From assembly GCF_030540825.1 (NCBI RefSeq), contig NZ_JAUOEO010000001.1, positions 2,763,001-2,827,000 on the forward strand: 64,000 nucleotides of DNA, written 5' to 3'. The notes beneath the pieces are model-generated. The model was not told where the DNA came from. It did not search any database and saw only the letters and a list, made by a program, of their open reading frames with translations. Positions 18,590 to 26,621 of the stretch are shown here, in pieces. Numbering within the stretch: the stretch's first letter is position 1; every line of letters begins with the position of its first letter. The translations under genes and the position numbers were made by a program. The DNA comes from Flavivirga spongiicola. Lineage in GTDB: Bacteria > Bacteroidota > Bacteroidia > Flavobacteriales > Flavobacteriaceae.

Positions 18590-18749
18590 GAACTCATTTA
18601 AACTTTTTTAATTTGCTAAAAAATTGCTGTTTTCAGCCCTCTTTTTGTCTTTTTCTTCTTCCGTAGCTATGCTATGCAACTCAAAAAAGACTTCAACAGA
18701 ACTAAAAACTTCTAATTTTCGCTTAAATCCAAAAAGTCTAAACGAGTTC
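18590..18749. repeat. long palindromic intergenic repeat, copy A
   Basis: About 160 bases bounded by GAACTCATTTAAACTTTTT and, at the far end, an imperfect inverted match (AAAAAGTCTAAACGAGTTC). The inner core contains TAGCTATGCTATGC and the shared block CTAATTTTCGCTT. The same element is present at 24741-24901 and, in the opposite orientation, at 32698-32855. Confidence 0.8.
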
Positions 18750-18940
18750 TAACACTGTAAATCTATATTCAACTTATTTCTTAAAAAAAGCAGAATGAGT
18801 AAAACCTAAGTTTGATTGAGTAAAGGGTGCCTTTAAATGTGTAACCATATCTTTTTAGTGTTAAAAAAACACAGATTTGTAAAATTGCCATTTTATTATA
18901 CCAATGAAAGTGCGTAAGTTTATCTATTATAAAATAGCAC

Positions 18941-21115
18941 ATGCAAGTAATTGTTAAATACATATGGTTTTTATGCATGATACTTGGTACAACATTTATG
19001 TTTGCTCAAGTAAATGATGAGTTTGTAAATCAAGAACCGAGATTTATTGTAAGAGGTTCTGTGATTGAAAGTGATACGCGCAAACCTATTCCAAATGTGA
19101 ATATTGAAGTTAATGGAGGTGCTTATACGACTACCAATTATGCAGGTGATTTTAGAATTGAAGCAAAAAAAGGAGACGAACTTATTATAAAGCATAAAGA
19201 TTTTGAAACAGTATATTATACGATTCTTAGTAATGAACGTATTACGGTTGAGGTAGAACCTAATAAAGATGAAGTTGTATATAAGCGAAAAAAGTTTTCT
19301 AGATCAAACCCCAACCAATTTAAATCATTAATAGATTCTGCTGAAACGTATTTAAAAAAAGATGCGAAACGCAGTATTCAATTTATTGAACAGGCTCTTG
19401 TTGAAGGTAATTCTGTAAAAGAACATGCCGAAACTTATGAGGTCTTAGGTGATATTTATATGTATTGGAAACAATACGATTTAGCTGTTTCTAATTATAG
19501 AATTAGTGATCAAAACGTAAGAACCAATACTGTTAAATTAAAATTGGCAGCTGCGTATAAACAGAATAATAACTATCAGGAAAGTTTAGAAACCTATAAA
19601 GAAATTAATAAAAAAGAATTATCTAATTGGCAATTAGTTCAACTATACGAAGGTATTGGTGATGTCTATCTTTTAACCAAAACTCACCAGCTTTCAATTG
19701 ATAATTATGAAGCGGGGTTAGCTGTTGCTCGAAAGCATTTAATAACACCAAAAATAACCGATTTAAATTCAAAAATAGCGCAAGCTTATAACGCAAAAGG
19801 AGAGTCTCAAAAAGCAGAAGGGTATTTTAACAGGTCTATGAAGCTTGCAAGTACACAAAATAAAAAACGAGCGATTGAAGAAAAAATTAAGGTTGCGGAT
19901 TTTCAAAGCGCCAATAATAATTATTCAAGTGAAATAGAATTAAGAAAACAGGCCCTAGAGGATATAAGTGATTTTGAGAATGATTCTGTTTTAGATAACG
20001 AAAGCGCTTTAACACCCCAAAAACAAAACTATAAAATTGGTAATGCCTATGCGCAACAACGTGATTTTGGAAATGCCATTACATTTTTAGAAGAAAGCAT
20101 TGAAGAAGCTAATGATAAAGCCGATTTGGTAGTTCAAAAAGATGCTACCAGAAAATTATATGAAGTTTATAAAACAACCGGGGACTATACAAAATCCCTT
20201 TCTGCATTTGAAAATTATGTGAGTGTTATAGATGAACTCTATCGTAAAAAAGAACAGGAGATATCTCAAGTTACAAGATTTAGTAAAGATTTGGTAACTA
20301 AACAAAATAGAATTTTAAGTTTAGAGAGCGACAGAGCGTTATCCGAAAGTAAATATGAACTAACCATAGAGCAAGCTAAACGACAAAAACTTATAATTTA
20401 TTCGCTTATAGGCGGTGTTTTATTGTTATTACTTGGAGCGCTTTTAATGTTTAAGTATATAAAACAGCAACGATTAGCAAATAACTTGTTAGCACTAAAA
20501 AGTTTGCGCAGTCAAATGAATCCACATTTTATATTTAATGCGCTAAATTCTGTAAATAGTTTTATTGCTTCAAATGATGAACGTACAGCCAATAAATATC
20601 TTACCGATTTTTCATTGCTAATGCGTGCCGTTTTAGAGAATAGTGAAGAAGATTTTATTCCTCTTGAAAAAGAAATCGAATTGTTAGAATTATACACCAA
20701 ATTAGAACATTTCAGATTTCAAGATAAGTTTGATTATAGTATCAATATTGATGAAAACATTCATGTTCAGGATTTTGTAATACCTCCAATGCTGTTACAA
20801 CCATATATTGAAAATGCTGTGTGGCATGGGTTACGTTATAAAAAATCAAAAGGACATTTAGAGGTTGAGGTTGCTCAAACTAAATCAGACGAAATAAAAA
20901 TCACTATCATAGATGATGGTATTGGACGACAAAAATCAAAAGCTTTAAAAACGAAGCACCAGCAAAAACAAAACTCGAAAGGGATGGGTAATATTAAAAA
21001 GCGCGTCTCTATTTTAAACGAGATGTATAAAGATAGAGTAGATGTATTTGTCGATGATTTTAAGGATGAAGAAGATGCAGGAACTAAAGTTGTAGTAACA
21101 TTAAAAAAGGATTGA
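18941..21115 (+). CDS. LytS/YehU-type sensor histidine kinase with TPR repeats
   Basis: A 724-residue membrane sensor. A signal peptide (about 1-23) is followed by a carboxypeptidase-regulatory-like domain (about 33-105), TPR repeats (about 125-400), a coiled coil, one membrane helix (about 487-507) and a His_kinase domain. That domain has the phospho-acceptor region LRSQMNPHFIFNALNSVNSF (about 527-546), then an ATPase domain with the N-box region QPYIENAVWHGL and DDGIG. This layout, with the sensor part outside the membrane, is common in Bacteroidota LytTR systems. The cognate regulator is probably the LytTR gene at 22425, separated by a DUF4349 gene and repeats. Confidence 0.92.
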   Translation: MQVIVKYIWFLCMILGTTFMFAQVNDEFVNQEPRFIVRGSVIESDTRKPIPNVNIEVNGGAYTTTNYAGDFRIEAKKGDELIIKHKDFETVYYTILSNERITVEVEPNKDEVVYKRKKFSRSNPNQFKSLIDSAETYLKKDAKRSIQFIEQALVEGNSVKEHAETYEVLGDIYMYWKQYDLAVSNYRISDQNVRTNTVKLKLAAAYKQNNNYQESLETYKEINKKELSNWQLVQLYEGIGDVYLLTKTHQLSIDNYEAGLAVARKHLITPKITDLNSKIAQAYNAKGESQKAEGYFNRSMKLASTQNKKRAIEEKIKVADFQSANNNYSSEIELRKQALEDISDFENDSVLDNESALTPQKQNYKIGNAYAQQRDFGNAITFLEESIEEANDKADLVVQKDATRKLYEVYKTTGDYTKSLSAFENYVSVIDELYRKKEQEISQVTRFSKDLVTKQNRILSLESDRALSESKYELTIEQAKRQKLIIYSLIGGVLLLLLGALLMFKYIKQQRLANNLLALKSLRSQMNPHFIFNALNSVNSFIASNDERTANKYLTDFSLLMRAVLENSEEDFIPLEKEIELLELYTKLEHFRFQDKFDYSINIDENIHVQDFVIPPMLLQPYIENAVWHGLRYKKSKGHLEVEVAQTKSDEIKITIIDDGIGRQKSKALKTKHQQKQNSKGMGNIKKRVSILNEMYKDRVDVFVDDFKDEEDAGTKVVVTLKKD

Positions 21116-21240
21116 CAATTAACGATTTATAATTGTAGATTTTTGATTTATGAATTTGAATAAATAAAAACGAAGAGATAATTTATAGATGTTCTGCCAT
21201 GTTGAGCTCAGCTTGTCCTGAGTTTATGGAAGGGTCGATC
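21113..21240. repeat. direct repeat flanking DUF4349 gene, copy 1
   Basis: Begins at the stop codon of the sensor kinase (ATTGACAATTAACGATT), runs through TGTAGATTTTTGATTTA and AAACGAAGAGATAATTTA, and ends in the TGCCATGTTGAGCTCAGCTT block. Related copies are at 22141-22242 and 22251-22378. Confidence 0.75.
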
Positions 21241-21260
21241 TATTAAAAAAAGGATTAAAA

Positions 21261-22139
21261 ATGAAACAAACATTCAAAAAAAGATTGAAAAAAGGAGTCT
21301 TCTATTTAATACTATTGTTCATAATTCTATTCGTATTTAGAATAATATATGGCTACACTGAATATCCTAATAATAATATTCAAGAAAGTGATTTGTTTTT
21401 TCAAGAGATTACAAGTACTAGAGTCAATTATGCTTCAAAAAAGTATAAAATTAATACGGTTTCAAACAACGCTCCGGCAGTTATTGATGTAGATCAGAAG
21501 TATGAAAAAATTGCTACAGTAAATACTAAATCTTCTGAATTTGAAAGAGAAAAAGAAATATTGGATAAAGAAATTAAGAGACAAGGAGCCATTATTCAAT
21601 TTGAGCAAAATAGTGGTAACAAAGGATATAGAAGGCTACAGTTATTAATTGGTGTACAACCGGAGAAATTTGAGTCTTTATATGATTCGCTTTCAAAAAT
21701 TGGAAAAGTTCAATCTAAAGAAATTACGAAAAAAGATAAAACGAACGAATACAAACAACTTAATGCTAAAAAGGAATCACTTTTAAAAATTAGAACGTCC
21801 TTAATTGAATTAAAGTCTAAGGGAGGTAAAATAGAAGAATATATAAATTTAGAGAATAGGATATTAAGCATTGAGGAAGAACTGCAAGGTTTGGGGGTAC
21901 AATTAGGAAATTATGACGAAGAAAATGAATTTTGCACCATTAAATTTTCATTAATAGAGGGTACAGAAAATAAAATAGGTTTGATGCATCGTATAAAAGT
22001 GGCTCTAGGTTGGACCGTTTCAACTTATTTGCAGTTAATAGTCATTTTATTTTTTATAGCAGGTTTTGTCTATTTAGCTTTGTTGATTTTGGATAAATTA
22101 AATTTATTCAATAGTATTATTAAAAATTTAAAAGATTAA
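21261..22139 (+). CDS. DUF4349 family membrane protein
   Basis: A 292-residue protein of the DUF4349 type. It has an N-terminal membrane helix (about 12-29), an extracytoplasmic region with a coiled-coil centre (about 165-220), a beta-rich end (FCTIKFSLIEG) and a C-terminal membrane helix (about 250-275). Function is unknown. Family members are often near envelope or signalling genes. It lies between a histidine kinase and its likely regulator, but repeats on both sides suggest it arrived or was rearranged there separately. The start is preceded by AAAAAAAGGATTAAAA, a purine-rich ribosome-binding candidate. Confidence 0.85.
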   Translation: MKQTFKKRLKKGVFYLILLFIILFVFRIIYGYTEYPNNNIQESDLFFQEITSTRVNYASKKYKINTVSNNAPAVIDVDQKYEKIATVNTKSSEFEREKEILDKEIKRQGAIIQFEQNSGNKGYRRLQLLIGVQPEKFESLYDSLSKIGKVQSKEITKKDKTNEYKQLNAKKESLLKIRTSLIELKSKGGKIEEYINLENRILSIEEELQGLGVQLGNYDEENEFCTIKFSLIEGTENKIGLMHRIKVALGWTVSTYLQLIVILFFIAGFVYLALLILDKLNLFNSIIKNLKD

Positions 22140-22140
22140 T

Positions 22141-22242
22141 GATATACGATTGTAGATTTTTGATTTACGAATGTTGAATAAATAAAAACGAAAAGATAAT
22201 TTATGATTGTGCTGTCATGCTGAGCTTGTCGAAGTATTTATG
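22141..22242. repeat. direct repeat flanking DUF4349 gene, copy 2
   Basis: Starts right after the DUF4349 stop codon, with TGTAGATTTTTGATTTACGA, AAACGAAAAGATAATTTATG and a short form of the end block, GCTGTCATGCTGAGCTTGTC. Confidence 0.75.
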
Positions 22243-22250
22243 AAAAAAGG

Positions 22251-22378
22251 ATTGACGATTAACGATTGTAGATTTTTGATTTATAAATGTTGAACAAATG
22301 AAAACGAAAAGATAATTTATGATTGTGCTGTCATGCTGAGCTTAGCCTGCCCTGAGTTTATCGAAGGGTCGAAGCATC
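22251..22378. repeat. direct repeat flanking DUF4349 gene, copy 3
   Basis: The full-length copy closest to copy 1. It starts ATTGACGATTAACGATT and is preceded by AAAAAAGG, exactly as at the kinase stop codon. It ends in a longer block with GAGTTTATCGAAGGGTCGAA. Confidence 0.75.
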
Positions 22379-22400
22379 CATTAAATAATAATTAAAAAGA

Positions 22401-22418
22401 TTCCCGCCTTCGCGGGAA
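22401..22418. repeat. REP-like hairpin before the LytTR regulator start
   Basis: TTCCCGC-CTTC-GCGGGAA. The 3' arm ends six bases before the ATG of the response regulator, so the hairpin would lie in the ribosome-binding region. Confidence 0.75.
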
Positions 22419-22424
22419 AGCATT

Positions 22425-23159
22425 ATGAAACTAAATTCTATTATAGTCGAAGACGAAGAAACAAGCAGAGATATTTTAAAGAATTATCTCAAAAAATACT
22501 GTCCTAATGTAACTGTTTTAGGGGAAGCTGCTAACGTAGAAGAGGCTTTGGTTCTCATTCGGAATAATGAATTGGATTTAGTGTTTTTAGACGTAGAAAT
22601 GCCTTACGGTAATGCGTTCGACCTATTAGATAGGGTAGGAGATATTAATTTCGAAACCGTTTTTGTAACGGCCTACAATCATTATGCTATCGATGCTTTG
22701 AATGCACATGCATCTTATTATCTAATGAAACCTATTTCCATCGATGAACTTATAAAGGCAGTTGATTATGTTACCGAAATTAAAACGAAAGAAGATGCGC
22801 TTCAAGACCAGGTGCTCATTCCAAAAACGAATGGAGTTCTTGGTAAAATAACCATTCCGCAGTTAGATGGTTTTGAGGTTATAAATATGTCTGATATTTT
22901 ATACTGTAAAGCCGATGACAATTACACTGAAATCTATCTCAATACGAATAAAAAAAAGTTGGTAAGTAAAACACTCAAGTATTTTGAAGGTGCTTTAAAC
23001 AATGCTAGTTTTGCACGAGTACACAAATCATATTTAGTCAATGTAAATGAAGTTGTAAAATATGTAAAAGGAAAAGGAGGCAGTGTAATACTAAGTAACG
23101 GAAAGGAAGTTATGGTGTCGGCCTCAAAAAAATCAGATTTATTGTCGTATTTTAAATAG
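22425..23159 (+). CDS. LytTR family response regulator
   Basis: A 244-residue regulator. A receiver domain (about 1-120) carries the phospho-acceptor in LVFLDVEMP (Asp at about residue 54), acidic residues EDEE near the start and Lys in LMKPIS. It is followed by a LytTR DNA-binding domain (about 140-243; CKADDNYTEIYL, FARVHKSYLVN). It is the probable partner of the sensor kinase at 18941-21115. Target promoters cannot be inferred. REP-like hairpins in opposite orientation lie directly before and after the gene. Confidence 0.93.
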   Translation: MKLNSIIVEDEETSRDILKNYLKKYCPNVTVLGEAANVEEALVLIRNNELDLVFLDVEMPYGNAFDLLDRVGDINFETVFVTAYNHYAIDALNAHASYYLMKPISIDELIKAVDYVTEIKTKEDALQDQVLIPKTNGVLGKITIPQLDGFEVINMSDILYCKADDNYTEIYLNTNKKKLVSKTLKYFEGALNNASFARVHKSYLVNVNEVVKYVKGKGGSVILSNGKEVMVSASKKSDLLSYFK

Positions 23160-23170
23160 AATATTTTGTC

Positions 23171-23190
23171 ATTTCCGCGAAGGCGGAAAT
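23171..23190. repeat. REP-like hairpin
   Basis: ATTTCCGC-GAAG-GCGGAAAT, preceded by GTC (TGTCATT-type lead) and lying just after the regulator gene. Same family as 22401-22418 in the opposite orientation. Confidence 0.75.
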
Positions 23191-23260
23191 CTCATGAAAA
23201 GAAGTTTTAAGTATTAAAATTAGTAATAACTAAAAGGAATCATTATGAAACGTTCACAAG

Positions 23261-23280
23261 ATTCCTTTTTTCAAAGGAAT
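23261..23280. repeat. hairpin before gamma-carbonic anhydrase start
   Basis: ATTCCTTT-TTTC-AAAGGAAT, ending five bases before the ATG at 23286. A matching AAAGGAATCATTATG block lies 35 bases upstream (about 23233-23247), so the start region looks partly duplicated. Confidence 0.65.
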
Positions 23281-23285
23281 TTATT

Positions 23286-23804
23286 ATGCCAGTAATATTA
23301 CCAGTAAAAGGAAAATCTCCACAAATACCAGATGATTGTTTCGTGGCTGAAAATGCAACTATTGTAGGTGATGTAACTATGGGTAGCCAATGTAGTATTT
23401 GGTTTAGTGCTGTGGTTAGAGGTGATGTTAACTATATTAAAATGGGTAATAAAGTAAATGTACAAGACGGAGTGGTTATACATGGTACTTATAAAACATC
23501 ACCAACTAATATAGGTAATAATGTATCTATTGGCCATAATGCTCTTGTGCATGGGTGTACCATTCAAGATAATGTTTTGGTTGGTATGGGTAGTATTATT
23601 ATGGACGGTTGTGTGATAGAAAGTAATAGTATTATTGCAGCAGGAGCTGTAGTTACCCAAAATACTCATGTAGAGGCTGGCAGTATTTATGCAGGTGTTC
23701 CTGCAAAAAAAGTAAAGAATATTAGTGAAGCACTTATTTCTGGTGAAATTAATAGAATTGCTAATAACTATATTAAATACTCAAGCTGGTTTACCAAGGG
23801 ATAG
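23286..23804 (+). CDS. gamma-carbonic anhydrase-like hexapeptide protein
   Basis: A 172-residue left-handed beta-helix protein of the gamma-carbonic anhydrase/YrdA group. Hexapeptide repeats run from about residue 17 to 135. Zinc-type histidines are seen in VVIHGTYK and ISIGHNALVHGC-like positions (about residues 65, 82 and 87), as in the family. Members are homotrimers; some hydrate CO2, but many have no shown activity. It is monocistronic and convergent with murI. Confidence 0.9.
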   Translation: MPVILPVKGKSPQIPDDCFVAENATIVGDVTMGSQCSIWFSAVVRGDVNYIKMGNKVNVQDGVVIHGTYKTSPTNIGNNVSIGHNALVHGCTIQDNVLVGMGSIIMDGCVIESNSIIAAGAVVTQNTHVEAGSIYAGVPAKKVKNISEALISGEINRIANNYIKYSSWFTKG

Positions 23805-23815
23805 AGTCAATTGAG

Positions 23816-24595
23816 TTAAAAATCTAAATATTCAACAACAAATTTAGAATCTAAAAGTGATTGCATAATTCTTGGATTCCCATTCGTATAAAAACAGTTT
23901 TTGTTATTTGAAGTTTCTATATTTAATAAGTTGTTTTTCTTCAAGATAGCTTTTGTTTGCCTCGCAACGGCCTCACCAGAATCGATGATTTTAACATGAT
24001 CAGGGAGTAATTCAGCCAATAAAGATATTAAATAGGGGTAGTGTGTACACCCTAAAACTAAATAGTCTATATGGGCATCAATCATTGGTTTTAGATAAAC
24101 TTCTAAAAGTCTTTTCATTTCGTCAGATTGTAATTTACCACTTTCTATAAGTTCTACAATACCTTCACCAATTTGCTCAATAACATTTATGTTACTGGCA
24201 AACATATCAGATGTTTTAGAAAATAATGCACTACTTAAAGTACCTTTTGTTGCTAAAATACCAATAGCGTTGCTTTTGGTCTGCAATGCTGCAGGTTTTA
24301 TGGCAGGTTCAATCCCAATAAATGGCATGTTGTAAGTACTTCGAAGGTAGTCTATCGCATTTGTGGTTGCTGTATTACAAGCTACAACAATAAGTTTACA
24401 ACCTTTATTAATTAAATACTCAGTATTTTTAATACTTAAATTAATAATGGTTCCCTTCCCCTTTTGACCATAGGGAGCATTAAAACTATCGGCCAGATAG
24501 ATGGTGTCCTCATTAGGCAAAAGCGCATGAATTTCCTTCCATATTGAAGTGCCACCAATACCAGAATCGAAAATACCAATAGGTTGTATACTCAT
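23816..24595 (-). CDS. murI: glutamate racemase
   Basis: Converts L- to D-glutamate for peptidoglycan. At 259 residues it has the usual length. The N-terminal signature GIFDSGIGGTSI contains the catalytic Asp10. The two catalytic cysteines are in VVACNTATTNA (Cys73) and VLGCTHYPYL (Cys183). In Flavobacteria murI often lies beside ompH/bamA, as here, but an intervening terminator and repeat suggest it has its own promoter. Confidence 0.96.
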   Translation of the reverse strand: MSIQPIGIFDSGIGGTSIWKEIHALLPNEDTIYLADSFNAPYGQKGKGTIINLSIKNTEYLINKGCKLIVVACNTATTNAIDYLRSTYNMPFIGIEPAIKPAALQTKSNAIGILATKGTLSSALFSKTSDMFASNINVIEQIGEGIVELIESGKLQSDEMKRLLEVYLKPMIDAHIDYLVLGCTHYPYLISLLAELLPDHVKIIDSGEAVARQTKAILKKNNLLNIETSNNKNCFYTNGNPRIMQSLLDSKFVVEYLDF

Positions 24596-24690
24596 AGAAT
24601 TATAATTAGTATAAAAGTAAATAATTCAATTGGAAATGGTATTAGTTCAACTAAGTACTTTTTAACGAAAGTTTATTTGGATAACTAATA

Positions 24691-24722
24691 AAAAAAGCTG
24701 CCTTTAAGAAGACAGCTTTTTT
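24691..24722. terminator. bidirectional terminator
   Basis: AAAAAAGCTG / CAGCTTTTTT stem with a short loop. It lies downstream of the ompH genes on the minus strand, beyond the palindromic repeat. Confidence 0.75.
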
Positions 24723-24740
24723 AAGTAAATTTTATTTAGA

Positions 24741-24901
24741 GAACTCATTTAAACTTTTGCAATTGGCTAAAAAATTGCCCTTTTGCACCCATTTTTTTGT
24801 CTTTTTTTTATTCCGTAGCGATGCTATGCAACTAAAAAAAGTCTTCAACTGGTTACAAAATGACTAATTTTCGCTTCAATTCAAAAAGTTTAAATGAGTT
24901 C
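24741..24901. repeat. long palindromic intergenic repeat, copy B
   Basis: GAACTCATTTAAACTTTTG at the left and the inverted AAAAAGTTTAAATGAGTTC at the right end. The core is CGTAGCGATGCTATGCAAC, near-identical to copy A. It ends 11 bases from the ompH stop codon. Confidence 0.8.
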
Positions 24902-24912
24902 ATAGTGTATTT

Positions 24913-25413
24913 TTATATACCCAATTCTTTTTTAACATCGTCTAAAATATCTTTTCCGTCAGCTACAATTAACGTTGTTCTTTCTAAAACATACTCATAT
25001 CCCAGAGCTTTAGAAACTTTGTTTATTGCTGCAAAAGCTTTTTCTTGGATAGGTTTAAATAATTCAGCTTCTTTTTTTGCTAAATCTTGTCTTGCATCTG
25101 TTTGAAATTGCTGAATACGTTGTTGTTTTTCTTGAAGTTCAGCATATCTCTTTTGGTTTTCTTCATCCGTTTTTGTGCTAGCTTCGGCATCAAATTGCTT
25201 TACTGTATTTTGATACTCTGTAGCCATAGCTTGCATATCGGTTTGATATGTTTTCCCTAGAGTTTCAAGCTCAGCTTGTGCTGTTTTAGCTTCGGGCATT
25301 GCTGCTATTAATTCTTGAGTATTTATATGTGCAACTTTGCTTTGGGCTTGTGTAAAACTTATAGTTCCAATGCATAATGCAGTTGCTAATAAAAGAGTTT
25401 TAAATTGTTTCAT
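24913..25413 (-). CDS. OmpH/Skp family periplasmic chaperone
   Basis: A 166-residue Skp-like chaperone for outer membrane proteins in transit. It has a signal peptide (about 1-23, ending QAQ), then SKVAHINTQELIAAMPEAK and a long charged coiled coil with Gln/Glu/Lys repeats (KRYAELQEKQQRIQQFQ), closing with the beta strand YVLERTTLIVADG. It is 44 bases downstream of a longer paralogue and of bamA, in the conserved outer-membrane assembly cluster. Confidence 0.92.
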   Translation of the reverse strand: MKQFKTLLLATALCIGTISFTQAQSKVAHINTQELIAAMPEAKTAQAELETLGKTYQTDMQAMATEYQNTVKQFDAEASTKTDEENQKRYAELQEKQQRIQQFQTDARQDLAKKEAELFKPIQEKAFAAINKVSKALGYEYVLERTTLIVADGKDILDDVKKELGI

Positions 25414-25457
25414 TTGTAAATAGTATTAATGTGTTATAGATTATTAATTATTGTAGT

Positions 25458-26447
25458 TTAAATACTGTCTTTTGTCTTTTGACGATCTTCTAATATTTTT
25501 TTCTTTCTTTCTTCTAAGGCTTTTTTTCTAGCGGCTCTTTCTTTTAATTTTTTTTGTCTATTCTCTTCAATAAGCTGCGCTTTAGTTTTTGTTTCTCCTT
25601 CTACTGTTTCTGTATCAGGTTTTGATGTTTCACTTTCTTTAGAATCATCTGCTTTTGTTGTTTTGTTTCTGGCATCTAACTTCGCTTGTTTTGCTTTTTT
25701 GCGATCTTCTAGTATCTTTTTACGTCTGGCTTCAGCTTCTTTTTTCTTGGCTTCACGGTCGGCTAAAATTTCTTGTCTTCTTTTTTCAATTGCACTTTCT
25801 CGTTCCGCTTTTTTATCTTCTAATGCTTTTTGGCGTTCTTCCAATTCGTAATTAATTTCTGGAACTAATTCCTCTTTTTCAGCTGCTTTACGTTCTGCTT
25901 TAGATTGTGCTTGTTTACGTTTTGATGATCTTGTTATACTTCTTAGTATTTGATCACTTAAATCAAATCGTTTTGCCGAAAACAACATGACTGCATCAGA
26001 CGATTTATCAAAAATGAAATCGTATTTTCTGCTTGCGGCCATATCTTGAACTGCTGCAAAAATTTGATCTTGAATAGGCTGCATTAATTGTTTTTTTTGA
26101 ATAAACAAATCGCCATTAGGACCAAAACGTTTTTGTTGATAATCAAAAATTTCTTTTTCTTCAAAAGCAATATCCTCTTCTCTTTCATCAATAAGCTCTT
26201 TTGTTAAAAGTGCTTTTTCATTACTTAGATCTTTTCGTTTTTGTTCAATAGTTCCCAGTTTAACACTAATTTCGTTTTTCCATTTGTCTGCTTTTTGATT
26301 TAATTGAGCAGTAGCTTCCTGGTATTCCGGAACATTCTCTAAAATATATTCAGTATCTATATAAGCAACTCTTACACCACGTTGTGCATGCATTGATAAG
26401 CTTATCATAAAAACTAATGTCAGTAAAAAAAGAACTTTATTTTTCAT
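25458..26447 (-). CDS. OmpH/Skp family protein with long charged C-terminal extension
   Basis: A 329-residue paralogue of the next gene. A signal peptide (about 1-21) and the OmpH core occupy about residues 25-175, and then come about 150 residues that are almost entirely Lys/Glu/Arg/Ala with repeated (K)KILEDR and ARRKK units. The extension is probably one long helical or disordered region, and I know no role for it. It lies between bamA and the short ompH and is likely transcribed with both. Confidence 0.88.
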   Translation of the reverse strand: MKNKVLFLLTLVFMISLSMHAQRGVRVAYIDTEYILENVPEYQEATAQLNQKADKWKNEISVKLGTIEQKRKDLSNEKALLTKELIDEREEDIAFEEKEIFDYQQKRFGPNGDLFIQKKQLMQPIQDQIFAAVQDMAASRKYDFIFDKSSDAVMLFSAKRFDLSDQILRSITRSSKRKQAQSKAERKAAEKEELVPEINYELEERQKALEDKKAERESAIEKRRQEILADREAKKKEAEARRKKILEDRKKAKQAKLDARNKTTKADDSKESETSKPDTETVEGETKTKAQLIEENRQKKLKERAARKKALEERKKKILEDRQKTKDSI

Positions 26448-26621
26448 CTGTATATATTTTAATTTATTGACTTATAAATTCTAAAACGACAAATGATTTT
26501 TTGTTTCTGCCTTTTTCGAATCGTATTTTCAAAATTAACGAATTTTAATCTTAAAAATTTTAATTCTCATGCAAAACATTATAGTGTTATTAGAAAATAT
26601 CATGCCAAAATAAAATTCATA

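Larger units (their letters stand above)
24596..24912. other. intergenic region, 317 bases
   Basis: Between murI and ompH. It holds a terminator (24691-24722) and copy B of the long palindromic repeat (24741-24901). No coding potential was recognised. Confidence 0.6.

Noticed and set aside
21113..22378. Repeats around DUF4349 as a CRISPR array
   Set aside because: Copies are 100-130 bases, irregular and without spacers.
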